NCBI GenBank assembly: GCA_949284175.1
Contig: CASDVE010000008.1
Span: 1 to 64,000, forward strand
Direction of reading: 5' to 3'
Origin: an uncultured Eubacteriales bacterium
Lineage (GTDB): Bacteria > Bacillota > Clostridia > Lachnospirales > Lachnospiraceae
DNA: 64,000 nt
This document shows, one piece after another, positions 45,032 through 53,908 of the stretch. The translations under genes were made by a program, and so were the position numbers. The notes under the pieces were generated by a model. It saw nothing but the letters and a program-made list of their open reading frames with translations. It searched no databases and was not told where the DNA came from. Each line of letters begins with the position of its first letter. Position 1 is the stretch's first letter.

Positions 45032-45979
45032 CTACAAAATCACATTTTTTTGTTCGCCTTCTAAAAAGCTCTTTAAATTATCAAAAATAATGTCCGCCCT
45101 CTTTATCATAGATTCTTTTGTAGCAAAGGCAATATGCGGTGTTACAATCATATTTTTTGCGTTTAACAACGGATGATCCTTTGGAATTGGAGGCTCCATC
45201 TCAAAGACATCCACACACGCTCCTGCAATCTTTCCTTCGTTTAACGCTTTTGCAAGGGCTTTGGAATCCACAACAGGACCTCTTGCCTCATTGATTAAAT
45301 ACGCTGTTGGTTTCATATAGCTTATGGTTTCCTCATTGATAATTCCTTTGGACTGCTCCGTTACGGGGCAGTGAAGAGATACAATATCCGCCTGTTCCAT
45401 CATTTCTTTCATTGGAAGATAGGTAATCTCTTCTGTGCTTTCTTTATGGGAAAATCCATTATAAGCGATAATTTTGCATCCAAAAGCACGACATAATTTT
45501 GCCACAGCCATTCCAATAGCTCCTGTGCCAATAATCCCTACGGTCTTTCCCTTTAGTTCACATCCAACAAGCCCCTCTTTTGTTCCACCCAATCGGCAAC
45601 GTTCTTCCACCTGTGGGAAATTTCTTAATAAGGATAACATCATGCAAAGCGTAAGCTCTGCTACGGCATCATTGGAATATCCGCTGGCATTGCTAACTTT
45701 TACGTTGCATTTTTTCGCCATCTCTAAATCCACGTGATCCACCCCTGTAAAGGCTACATTGATGTATTTTAATTTAGTACACGCCTGAATCACTTCCCCT
45801 TTTAAAGGCATATTGGCAATAATCAAAACTTCTGCATCTTTGGCTTCTTCTATTTGTACTAAAACATCATCATTTCTCTCATAGACCAGAACTTCATGCC
45901 CCATAGAACGAAATGATGCCAGATAGGATTCCAGTTTTTCCTCTTCAATTCCTAAACGTTCCAATAACACGATTTTCAT
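45032..45979 (-). CDS. D-isomer 2-hydroxyacid dehydrogenase, NAD-dependent
   Basis: 315 residues from the ATG at 45979 (AGGGAG upstream). The catalytic domain halves flank a Rossmann domain (about 100-285) with GIIGTGAIGMAVAKL. The catalytic arginine is in NEARGPVVD, the glutamate in DVFEMEPP and the histidine in TPHIAFAT, so the site is complete. It would reduce a 2-keto acid or oxidise a D-2-hydroxy acid; the exact substrate (pyruvate, phosphoglycerate, hydroxypyruvate) is unresolved. There is no ACT domain, so it is not a regulated SerA. Terminators on both sides make it monocistronic. Confidence 0.9.
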   Translation of the reverse strand: MKIVLLERLGIEEEKLESYLASFRSMGHEVLVYERNDDVLVQIEEAKDAEVLIIANMPLKGEVIQACTKLKYINVAFTGVDHVDLEMAKKCNVKVSNASGYSNDAVAELTLCMMLSLLRNFPQVEERCRLGGTKEGLVGCELKGKTVGIIGTGAIGMAVAKLCRAFGCKIIAYNGFSHKESTEEITYLPMKEMMEQADIVSLHCPVTEQSKGIINEETISYMKPTAYLINEARGPVVDSKALAKALNEGKIAGACVDVFEMEPPIPKDHPLLNAKNMIVTPHIAFATKESMIKRADIIFDNLKSFLEGEQKNVIL

Positions 45980-46009
45980 ATGATTTGATCTCCCTTCTTT
46001 ATAAAACAA

Positions 46010-46036
46010 CCCAAGAAAGATCGCTCTTTTCTTGGG
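46010..46036 (-). terminator. Terminator-like hairpin after the M32 carboxypeptidase gene
   Basis: Stem CCCAAGAAA (46010-46018) / TTTCTTGGG (46028-46036), 9-base loop, followed by TTGTTTTAT on the minus strand. Confidence 0.65.
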
Positions 46037-46067
46037 CTATTTTTCTATCACTTACTATCAATATCTA

Positions 46068-47576
46068 TTACAAATTTTCATAGATTGCTGTATATTTTTC
46101 TTTTAAATATTCGGTATAGTAGATAGGATTGAATCCTTCTCCTGTCATATCTTTTAAGATCTGTTGCATAGTTTTTGTCTTACCAAAGCGATGAATATGC
46201 TCTCTTAAATAGTCTATAATTGGTTGTAATTCCCCGTTTCTTAAATGCTCTTCTAATGGCATTACTGTCTTTAAATGAGCATAAATCTGACTTGCTACGG
46301 CATTACCAATGGCATAAGATGGGAAATATCCAATGCTTCCTTGTGACCAATGGACATCCTGTAAAACACCTTCTGTATCATTAGTTGGAGCAACTCCTAA
46401 ATACTCTTCGTATTTTTGATTCCAAAGCTCTTTTATTTCTTCCATTGTCAAATCTTCGTTCATAAACTGCTTTTCAATTTCATAACGAATCATAATATGT
46501 AAACAATATGTCAACTCATCGGCTTCTGTACGAATAAGAGATGGTTCTGCCTTATTAATCCCGATCATAAAGGTGTCAAAATCCACATCTTGTAACTGCT
46601 CTTTAAACAGTTCTTTTAACTTTGGAAAGACTGGTTCCCAAAACGCCCGACTTCTTCCGATGTTATTTTCAAACAGACGGGATTGGCTTTCGTGCATTCC
46701 CATAGAAGATCCGCCACCCACTGGTGAGAAGGTAAACGCATCATCAACACCCATCTCATAGAGTGCGTGACCACCTTCATGAATCGTTGAAAACATAGCA
46801 CTTTCCACTAGATTTTCTAAATAAGCGGTTGTAATACGAACATCCTTATTATGGAGATTGGTTGTAAATGGATGAACGCTTTCTGCAATCACTCCCTTAT
46901 TAAAATCGAATCCGATATATTCTGCTAAGAAGCGATTAAACTCCCTTTGTTGTTCCACAGGATACGTGCGATATGCGTAATCTTTTTTAATCTGATCGTT
47001 CTTTTTTACAACCATCTTGACAAGTGGCACAATGGTTTCTTTTAATTGTTCAAAAAATTCATCCAGTTCCTTTGTTGTGAAACCTTCTTCGTAATCGTTT
47101 AATAATTTATCATAACGGGTTGCAAACCCACCCTTTTTCTCAAGGGCGTAGTCTGCAAATTTTTTCTGAAATTCAATGATTTTATTCAAGGTTGGTGCAA
47201 AGATGGAAAAATCATTTTTTTCCTTCGCCTCTTCCCATACGTGTTGTGATATGGATGTGAGTTCAGAATACTCTTGATATTCCTCAGCAGGAATGAGCTC
47301 TAAATCCTCATAGGATTTCTTTACTTCTTTTAAAACCGCTTTTTCATACGCATCCAAATCTTTTTCTTGATCTAACTGTTTTAATAGTCCTTTTACCTTA
47401 TCATTGATCAAAAAGTTATAATACTCTCCTGATAAAATCCCCATGGCTTTTGCGGTATTTTCGATCGCCTCTTTTGGAGCTTGTGTCGCATTATCCCAAC
47501 CAAATAGCACGAGGGACATTTCAAGAGCCTGTACTCTATCTAACTCTTTTTTTAATTGTTCAAAAATCTGATTCAT
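46068..47576 (-). CDS. Carboxypeptidase M32 (Taq family)
   Basis: 502-residue zinc metallocarboxypeptidase. The HExxH motif is TIHEGGHALYEMG (about 264-276), with downstream HESQSRLFENNIGRS, and EADELTYCLHIMIRYEIE near the C-terminal third, all standard for M32. It trims C-terminal residues from peptides in the cytoplasm. GAGAGG precedes the ATG. It follows the M29 aminopeptidase gene by 14 bases, so the two form a peptide-degrading operon. Confidence 0.95.
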   Translation of the reverse strand: MNQIFEQLKKELDRVQALEMSLVLFGWDNATQAPKEAIENTAKAMGILSGEYYNFLINDKVKGLLKQLDQEKDLDAYEKAVLKEVKKSYEDLELIPAEEYQEYSELTSISQHVWEEAKEKNDFSIFAPTLNKIIEFQKKFADYALEKKGGFATRYDKLLNDYEEGFTTKELDEFFEQLKETIVPLVKMVVKKNDQIKKDYAYRTYPVEQQREFNRFLAEYIGFDFNKGVIAESVHPFTTNLHNKDVRITTAYLENLVESAMFSTIHEGGHALYEMGVDDAFTFSPVGGGSSMGMHESQSRLFENNIGRSRAFWEPVFPKLKELFKEQLQDVDFDTFMIGINKAEPSLIRTEADELTYCLHIMIRYEIEKQFMNEDLTMEEIKELWNQKYEEYLGVAPTNDTEGVLQDVHWSQGSIGYFPSYAIGNAVASQIYAHLKTVMPLEEHLRNGELQPIIDYLREHIHRFGKTKTMQQILKDMTGEGFNPIYYTEYLKEKYTAIYENL

Positions 47577-47590
47577 TGTTATCCTCTCTT

Positions 47591-48823
47591 TTACAATACA
47601 AAGTTTCCATTTTCAAATACTGGCACTTTGGTTCCGTCTTCTTTGATTCCTATAATGGATAAATCAGAAGTTCCAATCATAAAATCCACATGGTTCATAG
47701 AATGGTTGCCACCAGCTTCAAAAAGCTCTTCTTCTGTCATAGCATTTCCGCCTTGGATGGTTGTTGGATAACATTCTCCAAAGGCAAAATGGCAAGAAGC
47801 ATTTTCATCAAATAGTGTATTATAAAATAATATATTCATATTAGAAATTGGAGATTCATATGGAACCAAAGCCACTTCTCCTAAGTGTCTACTTCCCTCA
47901 TCGGAATTTAAAAGACGCTCCAGTGCCTCATATCCTTCTTCTGCTGAAAATTCCTCTATCCTTCCATTTCTAAAAGTAAGACGGAAATTCTTAATCAAAG
48001 TTCCTTCAAAGGAAAGAGGAAGGGCACTGACAACCGTTCCTTCTCCTATGCGGTGATCTGGCATGGTGAATACTTCTTCTGTTGGCATATTCGCCACAAA
48101 TTCCACACCGTTTTCATCTTTTTCAGAACCGCCTTCCCAATGATGATTTTTAGCAAGCCCTACAATAAAATCTGTTCCAATACTATTTTTATAATGAAGT
48201 TTTGCAAACTGCATTTCATTTAATTTTTTACATTTTTCCGCTAATAAAGCGTTATGAGCATTCCATTTCTCAACCGCATCTCCTTCATCAATGCGAACCG
48301 CTAAGAAGATCGCATTCCAAAGTTTTTCCATCGCCTCTTCTTCTGATACATTAGGAAATACTTTCATCGCCCATTTTTTATTCGGCACTGCTACCACATT
48401 CCATGGAATTTCACTTGCCATCATTCGTTTATAAAATGGCTCAAAGGCTTTATCGGATGCTTTTGCATTGGCTTTTAACTTATTGCTATCAACCCCTTTA
48501 AAAACCTCTGGATCTCCACCAGAAATACTGATAAAACAAGCACCTTCTTTGGCATATTTGTTTAAAGATTCTGCTTGCCATTCTGGCACTGTTTCAAATA
48601 CAGAAATATCCGCATAATCATAAGTTAATCGACTGATCTGCTCATCCTTAAAATGCACAATTACTTGCTTTGCTCCTGCCTCATAGCCTTCTTTTGCTAT
48701 CATTCGAGCAAATTCATAACATTCTGCCGGACAGCGAAGTACAATATCTTGTCCTTTTTGCACATTCACCCCAATACGCACAACCAATCTCGCATATTGT
48801 TTTAATTTTTCTTCAAACGTCAT
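47591..48823 (-). CDS. Aminopeptidase, M29 family (PepS/AmpS-like)
   Basis: 410-residue M29 metallo-aminopeptidase with NMPTEEVFTMPDHRIGEGTV (metal-binding glutamate and histidine), LNSDEGSRHLGEVALVPYESPIS, and GGNHSMNHVDFMIGTSDLSI. It releases N-terminal residues from peptides and pairs with the M32 enzyme downstream. The start ATG at 48823 matches family N-termini (TFEEKL). The only purine-rich site, AAGAAGAGG, touches the ATG directly, and a strong inverted repeat ends ten bases upstream, so initiation may be inefficient or regulated. Confidence 0.93.
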   Translation of the reverse strand: MTFEEKLKQYARLVVRIGVNVQKGQDIVLRCPAECYEFARMIAKEGYEAGAKQVIVHFKDEQISRLTYDYADISVFETVPEWQAESLNKYAKEGACFISISGGDPEVFKGVDSNKLKANAKASDKAFEPFYKRMMASEIPWNVVAVPNKKWAMKVFPNVSEEEAMEKLWNAIFLAVRIDEGDAVEKWNAHNALLAEKCKKLNEMQFAKLHYKNSIGTDFIVGLAKNHHWEGGSEKDENGVEFVANMPTEEVFTMPDHRIGEGTVVSALPLSFEGTLIKNFRLTFRNGRIEEFSAEEGYEALERLLNSDEGSRHLGEVALVPYESPISNMNILFYNTLFDENASCHFAFGECYPTTIQGGNAMTEEELFEAGGNHSMNHVDFMIGTSDLSIIGIKEDGTKVPVFENGNFVL

Positions 48824-48832
48824 CCTCTTCTT

Positions 48833-48864
48833 TGTACAACCAAAGCATTATGCTTTGTTGTACA
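48833..48864 (-). promoter_or_regulatory. Large inverted repeat directly before the M29 aminopeptidase start
   Basis: Arms 48833-48848 and 48850-48864 (TGTACAA, then CAAAGCAT, and the reverse) pair over 15 bp with a single extra C and almost no loop. It ends ten bases before the start codon, overlapping the weak ribosome site region. It could be an operator or a translational hairpin. Confidence 0.6.
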
Positions 48865-48996
48865 CTCCTTTCTATGTTATACTTAAATCTAAACTTTCTC
48901 AATTTTCACTTTGTAGTTTTCCTCTTTATTATACAAAATATGTATTTAGAAAACAACCATAGCCCCAAGAAGGACACTGTATCTTGGCTTCTCAGC

Positions 48997-51237
48997 TTAT
49001 TGTCCTTCTTTCTTCATTTGTTCTCTTAACAATTTTTCAAATTCTTTGGCTGGCATCGGTTTTGCAAAATAATATCCTTGAATATTGGAACATTCATTTT
49101 CTTTTAAAAACTGATATTGTTCTTCTGTTTCCACACCTTCTGCCGTAATTTCCATGCCAAGTGATTTTGCTAGCTGAATGGTATAGACAATCAGTTTTTC
49201 CCCTCTCTCACTTCCAATAGCATCCACAAAGCTCTTATCCAGCTTTAAGGTGTCAAATTTTATTTCTTCTAATGACATCAAAGAAGAATACCCTGTTCCA
49301 AAATCGTCCAATAAAATTTTATGTCCATTATTTTTCAATTCTTGAATGAGCGGGAAAATTTCTTTATTCTCTTTTGCTGCACTCTCTGTTACTTCTAATT
49401 GTATGTACTCACTGCTGATTCCAACTTCACTTAATGTCTTTCCATATTGTTGTAAAAATGTCCCTTGAAAAAGATGGGCTCTTGAAATATTTACTGAAAC
49501 CGGAACGATGGAAATGCCCTCATCAAGCCATTCTTTTTGTTGTTTACAAACCATTTCAAAAATTAAGTCATCCAGCGGTGTAATCAATCCATTTTGCTCA
49601 AATAATGGAATGAATTTTCCTGGCAAAATCATCTCACCATCTTCTTTAATCCAGCGTACCAACGCTTCTGCCCCAATCAATGTTTTACCATCAATATCAT
49701 ATTTTGGTTGATACCAAGGCTGAAATTCTCGATGTTCTATTCCATAGAAAAATCTATCTTCTAGCATTTTATTTTCCAGCATCTTATCACGTATCTCTTC
49801 ATTATAAATGGCATAATGCTCATCTTTTCTTCCCTTAACCACACGACGAGCCATACCAGCATAATTATACATATTATCCAAAGATGCCACATTATTTCCT
49901 TTTGGTATGAGATAAAGACCTAACGATGGATTGGTTTCTTTCATATATTTATCAACGGATAAATTCTCAATTTTCTTTTGAATCCTTTGAATCCGTCTTT
50001 CTAGTTCATCCTGATTTTCATAGGATAACAGCATTAAAAATTGATCTGCAACGGAGTGTCCGGACACTTCGCCAGAGCGTAATTCTTTCTTAATTACATC
50101 CCACATTTTTTTGATCAGTTCATTTCCCTTTTCAAATCCAAACAATTCATTGATGAGTTTGAATTTATCAAGATCCAATGACACTAACGCCAAATTTTTC
50201 TTTTTTTCTTCCAGTAACTCTTGTGCAACCTTTGAAAATTTTGCATAATTATTTCCCCCTGTAATCGGATCAATATAAGCCAACTCAAAAACCTCTTTAT
50301 TTTGTCTTTTATTTGTCAAAATAAAACCAGCACTTCCTGCCAAAGCGATCAGAATTGTGCTAACACAAATTACATTTGTTTTCCACACAATTGGTGTGAC
50401 CCTTTCTTTTAACACACGAGATGGAACAATGGTAAGCAAATACCAGTCCACCGTTTTTGATGGAACATAATAAAGATATTTTTGCTCCTCATAATTATAT
50501 CGAATATATCCCGATTTTCCTTCGCTGACATCCTTTTTCATTTTTGCAATGGCTTCTTCATTATTTTCCCCATTTTCCGTCATGGCATCAAAAACATTTT
50601 CACTTCCATAAATTTTTGCTTTTTCAGTATCTACAACAACTTCTCCGTCCCTTTTCATGATATAACTATACCCATTCCCTTCAAAGGAAGTGATTTCAAG
50701 TAACGTTCGAAACTGCGTTATATCATAGGTTGCAAACACAATCCCCTTTATCTTCTGATCCGTTGCTCCTATAATGGGAACCGTATACATATTCACATCT
50801 TCTTCTCCAAAGATTTTTTTTATTCTTCCAGAAATATGTCTTTTCCCTTGAATTCCCTCTTTAAAAGCATCTTGTTTTGAGAGATTTAACTTTTCCCCTT
50901 CTGTTGTATAAGCAATGCCATCTAAAAAAATCACTCCCATGTCGTTAAATTCATATATATTCCGAAACTCACCTAATAAATCTCCAACTTGAGAAGGTTT
51001 TATTGTTTCTAATTTACCAAGCCACTCCGCTACACCTTCAATCAAAGAAAATTTATTTTCCAATTCGCTTTCCAAAGTCATCTCATTTTGATCGCCCACA
51101 TCTTTTAATGACTGCATTAATTGTTTTTCTAACTCTTTGGATATTTTAGATGAATATATCATCATGCCTACAACAACCGCCAAGCAAAATAGTCCTCCAA
51201 GCAATAACGTTTGCTCTATACTCTTCCGTCTTATCAT
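48997..51237 (-). CDS. c-di-GMP phosphodiesterase with Cache sensor, degenerate GGDEF and EAL
   Basis: 746 residues. TM1 is at about 10-28, the extracytoplasmic dCache-type sensor at about 35-280 and TM2 at 285-308. A GGDEF domain (about 315-475) has the motif replaced by SVADQ at 395-399. The EAL domain (about 490-735) has EALVRW at 524, DDFGTGYSS near 645 and the TAEGVET loop. The cyclase site is therefore probably dead and the protein a phosphodiesterase, possibly GTP-modulated. AT-rich sequence and an ATAGGGAACA site precede the ATG. No motility or exopolysaccharide targets are adjacent. Confidence 0.93.
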   Translation of the reverse strand: MIRRKSIEQTLLLGGLFCLAVVVGMMIYSSKISKELEKQLMQSLKDVGDQNEMTLESELENKFSLIEGVAEWLGKLETIKPSQVGDLLGEFRNIYEFNDMGVIFLDGIAYTTEGEKLNLSKQDAFKEGIQGKRHISGRIKKIFGEEDVNMYTVPIIGATDQKIKGIVFATYDITQFRTLLEITSFEGNGYSYIMKRDGEVVVDTEKAKIYGSENVFDAMTENGENNEEAIAKMKKDVSEGKSGYIRYNYEEQKYLYYVPSKTVDWYLLTIVPSRVLKERVTPIVWKTNVICVSTILIALAGSAGFILTNKRQNKEVFELAYIDPITGGNNYAKFSKVAQELLEEKKKNLALVSLDLDKFKLINELFGFEKGNELIKKMWDVIKKELRSGEVSGHSVADQFLMLLSYENQDELERRIQRIQKKIENLSVDKYMKETNPSLGLYLIPKGNNVASLDNMYNYAGMARRVVKGRKDEHYAIYNEEIRDKMLENKMLEDRFFYGIEHREFQPWYQPKYDIDGKTLIGAEALVRWIKEDGEMILPGKFIPLFEQNGLITPLDDLIFEMVCKQQKEWLDEGISIVPVSVNISRAHLFQGTFLQQYGKTLSEVGISSEYIQLEVTESAAKENKEIFPLIQELKNNGHKILLDDFGTGYSSLMSLEEIKFDTLKLDKSFVDAIGSERGEKLIVYTIQLAKSLGMEITAEGVETEEQYQFLKENECSNIQGYYFAKPMPAKEFEKLLREQMKKEGQ

Positions 51238-51412
51238 TGTTCCCTATCCTTTTTATCCTCATTGATTTCAACTTCGTATGATAAATATTTCAATAATATT
51301 AAGTTTCCTCTTTTCCCCATTCTCTTTCCTACTTCTCTTATCCTCCCTCCTTTTCTTCTTTTATCATACAAAAAATCTTACTTTTTTGGAAGACCTTATG
51401 ATAGCAAAATTG

Positions 51413-51441
51413 TTGACACCAAAAGAATATAATAATATAAT
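51413..51441 (+). promoter_or_regulatory. Promoter of the lipoprotein gene
   Basis: -35 TTGACA at 51413-51418, exactly 17 bp, -10 TATAAT at 51436-51441; the gene starts at 51489. Confidence 0.82.
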
Positions 51442-51488
51442 AAATTAAGCATATTTTATGTATTATATAACAAAAGAAGGATAATTTA

Positions 51489-52109
51489 ATGAAGAAATTA
51501 AAGAAAATTACATCCATACTCTTAAGCATGATGATGGTATTGGCAATGCTTGCAGGATGCGGAGCTCCTAAAGTGACTCCAGATGAAAGTGCCACTATTT
51601 TACTTGACATTATATTAAAAGGGGATAATTCAAAGATGGATTCCGTTCAGATGACACAAGCAGAATTTGATGAATTAAGAACGACCATTGAAGATTCCAT
51701 GATCAGTCAATTTGATTCAAGTGGAATATCCATTAAAGATGAAACAAAGCAAAATCTTTCAAATGGAATCCTAGAAGCATTTAAAAAAGTAGAATATGAA
51801 GTAAGTACAACAAAAGAAGACAAAAAACAATCTGAAGTAGAAATCAGCATCAAAGGAATTGATATGGAACAACTAATACAAGACCTACAAGCAGATGCAC
51901 AAAAATATGCTTCTGAAAATCCATCCCTAACACAAGAAGAATTACTCGATTATATTTTTAATAAAGAAGCAGAACTCCTTTCCAATGCTTCTTTAAAAGA
52001 AACACCGGAAACAATGACGATGACTCTAACCAACGAAGATAACTTTTGGATTCCAACCGAAGATGATATGGCTAATATAACCTTATTAGCTATGGGCGGA
52101 ACTTTATAA
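51489..52109 (+). CDS. Putative lipoprotein (DUF5105-like)
   Basis: 206 residues with a lipoprotein signal peptide: lysine-rich start, hydrophobic core, lipobox LAGC with the acylated cysteine at about 25. The exported part is acidic, with one segment TPDESATILLDIILKGDNSKM near its start resembling DUF5105-type stress lipoproteins of Firmicutes; this match is from memory and weak. Function unknown. It is monocistronic with its own consensus promoter and a strong terminator. Confidence 0.75.
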   Translation: MKKLKKITSILLSMMMVLAMLAGCGAPKVTPDESATILLDIILKGDNSKMDSVQMTQAEFDELRTTIEDSMISQFDSSGISIKDETKQNLSNGILEAFKKVEYEVSTTKEDKKQSEVEISIKGIDMEQLIQDLQADAQKYASENPSLTQEELLDYIFNKEAELLSNASLKETPETMTMTLTNEDNFWIPTEDDMANITLLAMGGTL

Positions 52110-52144
52110 AAAATAAAGGGGAGAATTTCTCCCCTTTATTTTTT
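52108..52144. terminator. Bidirectional terminator between the lipoprotein gene and ybaK
   Basis: Stem AAAAAATAAAGGGGAGA / TCTCCCCTTTATTTTTT with a 3-4 base loop; its right arm overlaps the ybaK stop codon region. Confidence 0.9.
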
Positions 52145-52607
52145 ACCATCCTTTACACACATCAACCCATTCTTTATAATTGGAATACTGTTCTAATTCT
52201 TGTAAATTTAACTCAATCATACTGTTATGACTTCCCGCTGCTGGAAATACGGTTTCAAACCGCTTTAACGATTCATCCAAATATACCAAAACCCCATCTT
52301 TAATTCCAAATGGACATACTCCGCCAACGGCGTGTCCGATCTTTTCCAAAACTTCATCTGGACTTAACATCTTTGCCTTTGCATGAAATTTTGCTTTATA
52401 CTTTGCATTATCGATCTTCGTATCCCCTGCTGTCACAATAAGAATTGGCTTTTCTTCCACTTGAAAAGAAAGTGTTTTTGCAATTCTCTCTGGCTCACAT
52501 CCAATGGCTTGGGCTGCCAATTCTACCGTTGCACTGGATGTTTCTAGTTCAATAATTCGCTCTTCCATTTCATATAGTTTAAAATATTCTCTCACCTGTT
52601 CAATCAT
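52143..52607 (-). CDS. YbaK/EbsC family aminoacyl-tRNA deacylase-like protein
   Basis: 154 residues of the YbaK/ProX trans-editing fold. The family lysine lies in ILIVTAGDTKIDNAKYK and the GGVCPFG motif at about 96-102. Such proteins hydrolyse mischarged tRNA (Cys-tRNA-Pro and others), and this shorter clade has no fixed specificity. TAGGAG lies 5 bases before the ATG. It is 8 bases downstream of the DUF6472-like gene and likely co-transcribed with it. Confidence 0.9.
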   Translation of the reverse strand: MIEQVREYFKLYEMEERIIELETSSATVELAAQAIGCEPERIAKTLSFQVEEKPILIVTAGDTKIDNAKYKAKFHAKAKMLSPDEVLEKIGHAVGGVCPFGIKDGVLVYLDESLKRFETVFPAAGSHNSMIELNLQELEQYSNYKEWVDVCKGW

Positions 52608-52615
52608 AATAACTC

Positions 52616-52795
52616 CTACATCTGCTTTCTTACAATTCGATACTCGTCATTGTTTTGATAATATGGACAATGATAGAAACTATCGGACAAAAATCTTGCC
52701 ATTTCATCTTCATCCAAGTTCACTTGACACTCATAGCACTCATATTCTTCATCGTATACATAATTTCCACAAAGTTCACAACTTGTCTTTGCCAT
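52616..52795 (-). CDS. DUF6472-like 59-residue cysteine-rich protein
   Basis: A 59-residue frame starts at ATG 52795 (AGAAGGTG upstream) and stops at 52616. It reads MAKTSCELCGNYVYDEEYE, then a C-x2-C pair (CYEC), LDEDEMARFLSDSFYHCPYY and NDEYRIVRKQM. The two early C-x2-C pairs plus one later cysteine suggest a small metal-binding fold. The pattern matches what I know as DUF6472, a Lachnospiraceae-type mini-protein of unknown function. It is short enough to be missed by a length-filtered gene search. It is upstream of and adjacent to ybaK. Confidence 0.85.
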   Translation of the reverse strand: MAKTSCELCGNYVYDEEYECYECQVNLDEDEMARFLSDSFYHCPYYQNNDEYRIVRKQM

Positions 52796-52853
52796 GATTT
52801 ATATCACCTTCTTTCTATTCTTTATACCATCTTTCCATGATAAGACTCTGTCC

Positions 52854-53510
52854 TCAATGTTTCATGCTCTTTCGATATAAGATATAAGAATACACATATG
52901 GAGCAAACACCATAAAAATAATGATATAAGCAATGGCAAAATTCACGAATACTGGAAAGAATGGCGTGAGTAAAAATAAAATTCCACCTATGATATATAA
53001 GTAGCCAGCCATATGATGTGTCCGATTCCAATTGTCCTCATCACAAAGTGTCCAAGGGATTCTAATTCCTATTGTATAATTCTGTTTGCATTTTGGCATA
53101 TAATTTCCGATTATAATAAACAAAACTCCAACAAGAATTGAAACAATGCTACCAACGGATATATCCTTACCTAATGCAATTAAAATCGTAATTGGGTTCA
53201 GTAATAAAGACATAATCGGCACAAGAAATTTTAAAATTAATTTCACTTTATCAGAAGTATTCCTTCTTTTTGGATCTGCTTCTGTACTTATATTCACAAT
53301 GATATTGATAAACGCTAAAAACAAGGGAAGTCCAAACACAGCAAACTCTTTGGAAGCATATCCATTTGCCTCTCCTTCCATATTCCAATGCACCGCTACT
53401 TCCTCTGGCAACCGATCGTATACAGTAAGAGAAAATACGATTGGTAGCAAGCATAAAATAGTTGTAATAACAAGTATTTTCCTATCACGCTTCATTTTTT
53501 TTGTCATGAT
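52854..53510 (-). CDS. SdpI family membrane protein
   Basis: 218 residues with about 6 membrane segments. A DUF1648-like first hairpin (LLPIVFSLTVYDRLPEEVAVHWNM) and the C-terminal SdpI motif (IGIRIPWTLCDEDNWNRTHHMAG) are both present. In Bacillus SdpI gives immunity to the SDP cannibalism toxin and holds the regulator SdpR at the membrane. No SDP toxin genes are nearby, so it is probably an immunity or envelope-stress orphan. The ATG at 53510 follows GGAGGG and lies inside the end of the ArsR gene, a 26-base overlap that couples the two. Confidence 0.9.
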   Translation of the reverse strand: MMTKKMKRDRKILVITTILCLLPIVFSLTVYDRLPEEVAVHWNMEGEANGYASKEFAVFGLPLFLAFINIIVNISTEADPKRRNTSDKVKLILKFLVPIMSLLLNPITILIALGKDISVGSIVSILVGVLFIIIGNYMPKCKQNYTIGIRIPWTLCDEDNWNRTHHMAGYLYIIGGILFLLTPFFPVFVNFAIAYIIIFMVFAPYVYSYILYRKSMKH

Positions 53511-53772
53511 AATTCCCTCCAAACTGTGAAAACCAAAGCATGATCTCCTCAAAAACAGAAACATTAATTTCATAATAAATAAAATTCTTATATTTTGTTT
53601 CAAAAATCAAATCTGCTTTTTTCAACTGTGATAAATGATAAGAAATGGTGGCATTTGTCATATCAAATTGATCTGCAATCTCTCCTGCTGACATTCTCTT
53701 TCCTTTCAACATAACAAGAATTTCTCGTCGAACCGGATCGGCTAATGCTTTAAATGTTTCTGGAAACCCCAT
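53485..53772 (-). CDS. ArsR/SdpR family repressor
   Basis: 95-residue winged-helix repressor: ALADPVRREILVMLKGKRMSAGEIADQFDMTNATISYHLSQLKKADLIFETKYKN spans helices 2-5 and the wing. It has no metal-binding cysteine pair, so it resembles SdpR rather than a metal sensor. The ATG at 53772 follows AGAGGTG; the GTG at 53781 is part of that site. It heads the two-gene sdpR-sdpI unit and has two large operators in its promoter, so it is almost certainly autorepressing. Confidence 0.92.
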   Translation of the reverse strand: MGFPETFKALADPVRREILVMLKGKRMSAGEIADQFDMTNATISYHLSQLKKADLIFETKYKNFIYYEINVSVFEEIMLWFSQFGGNYHDKKNEA

Positions 53773-53790
53773 GCTCTTCACCTCTTTCTT

Positions 53791-53879
53791 CTATTTAGAA
53801 ATATTTCTAAATAGATTGTAAGTCAAGGGAAATAAAAAGTCAATAACTATTTAGATAAATTTCTAAATAGTTATTGACT
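53791..53879 (-). promoter_or_regulatory. sdpRI-type promoter with two large operators
   Basis: -35 TTGACT (53838-53843), 17-bp spacer, -10 TACAAT (53815-53820). Operator 1 is a perfect inverted repeat with 18-bp arms (53838-53855 and 53862-53879, 6-bp centre) covering the -35. Operator 2 is a perfect 24-bp palindrome (53791-53814) covering the start of transcription. Both share the half-site CTATTTAGA, so one protein, the ArsR/SdpR-type repressor, should bind both. Confidence 0.88.
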
Positions 53880-53908
53880 CATTGTTTCTAGTTCGTTCAC
53901 AGAGGATT

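Noticed and set aside
51338-51610. 90-codon minus-strand frame overlapping the lipoprotein start
   Set aside because: It covers the lipoprotein promoter and signal peptide on the opposite strand and has no homology I recognise.
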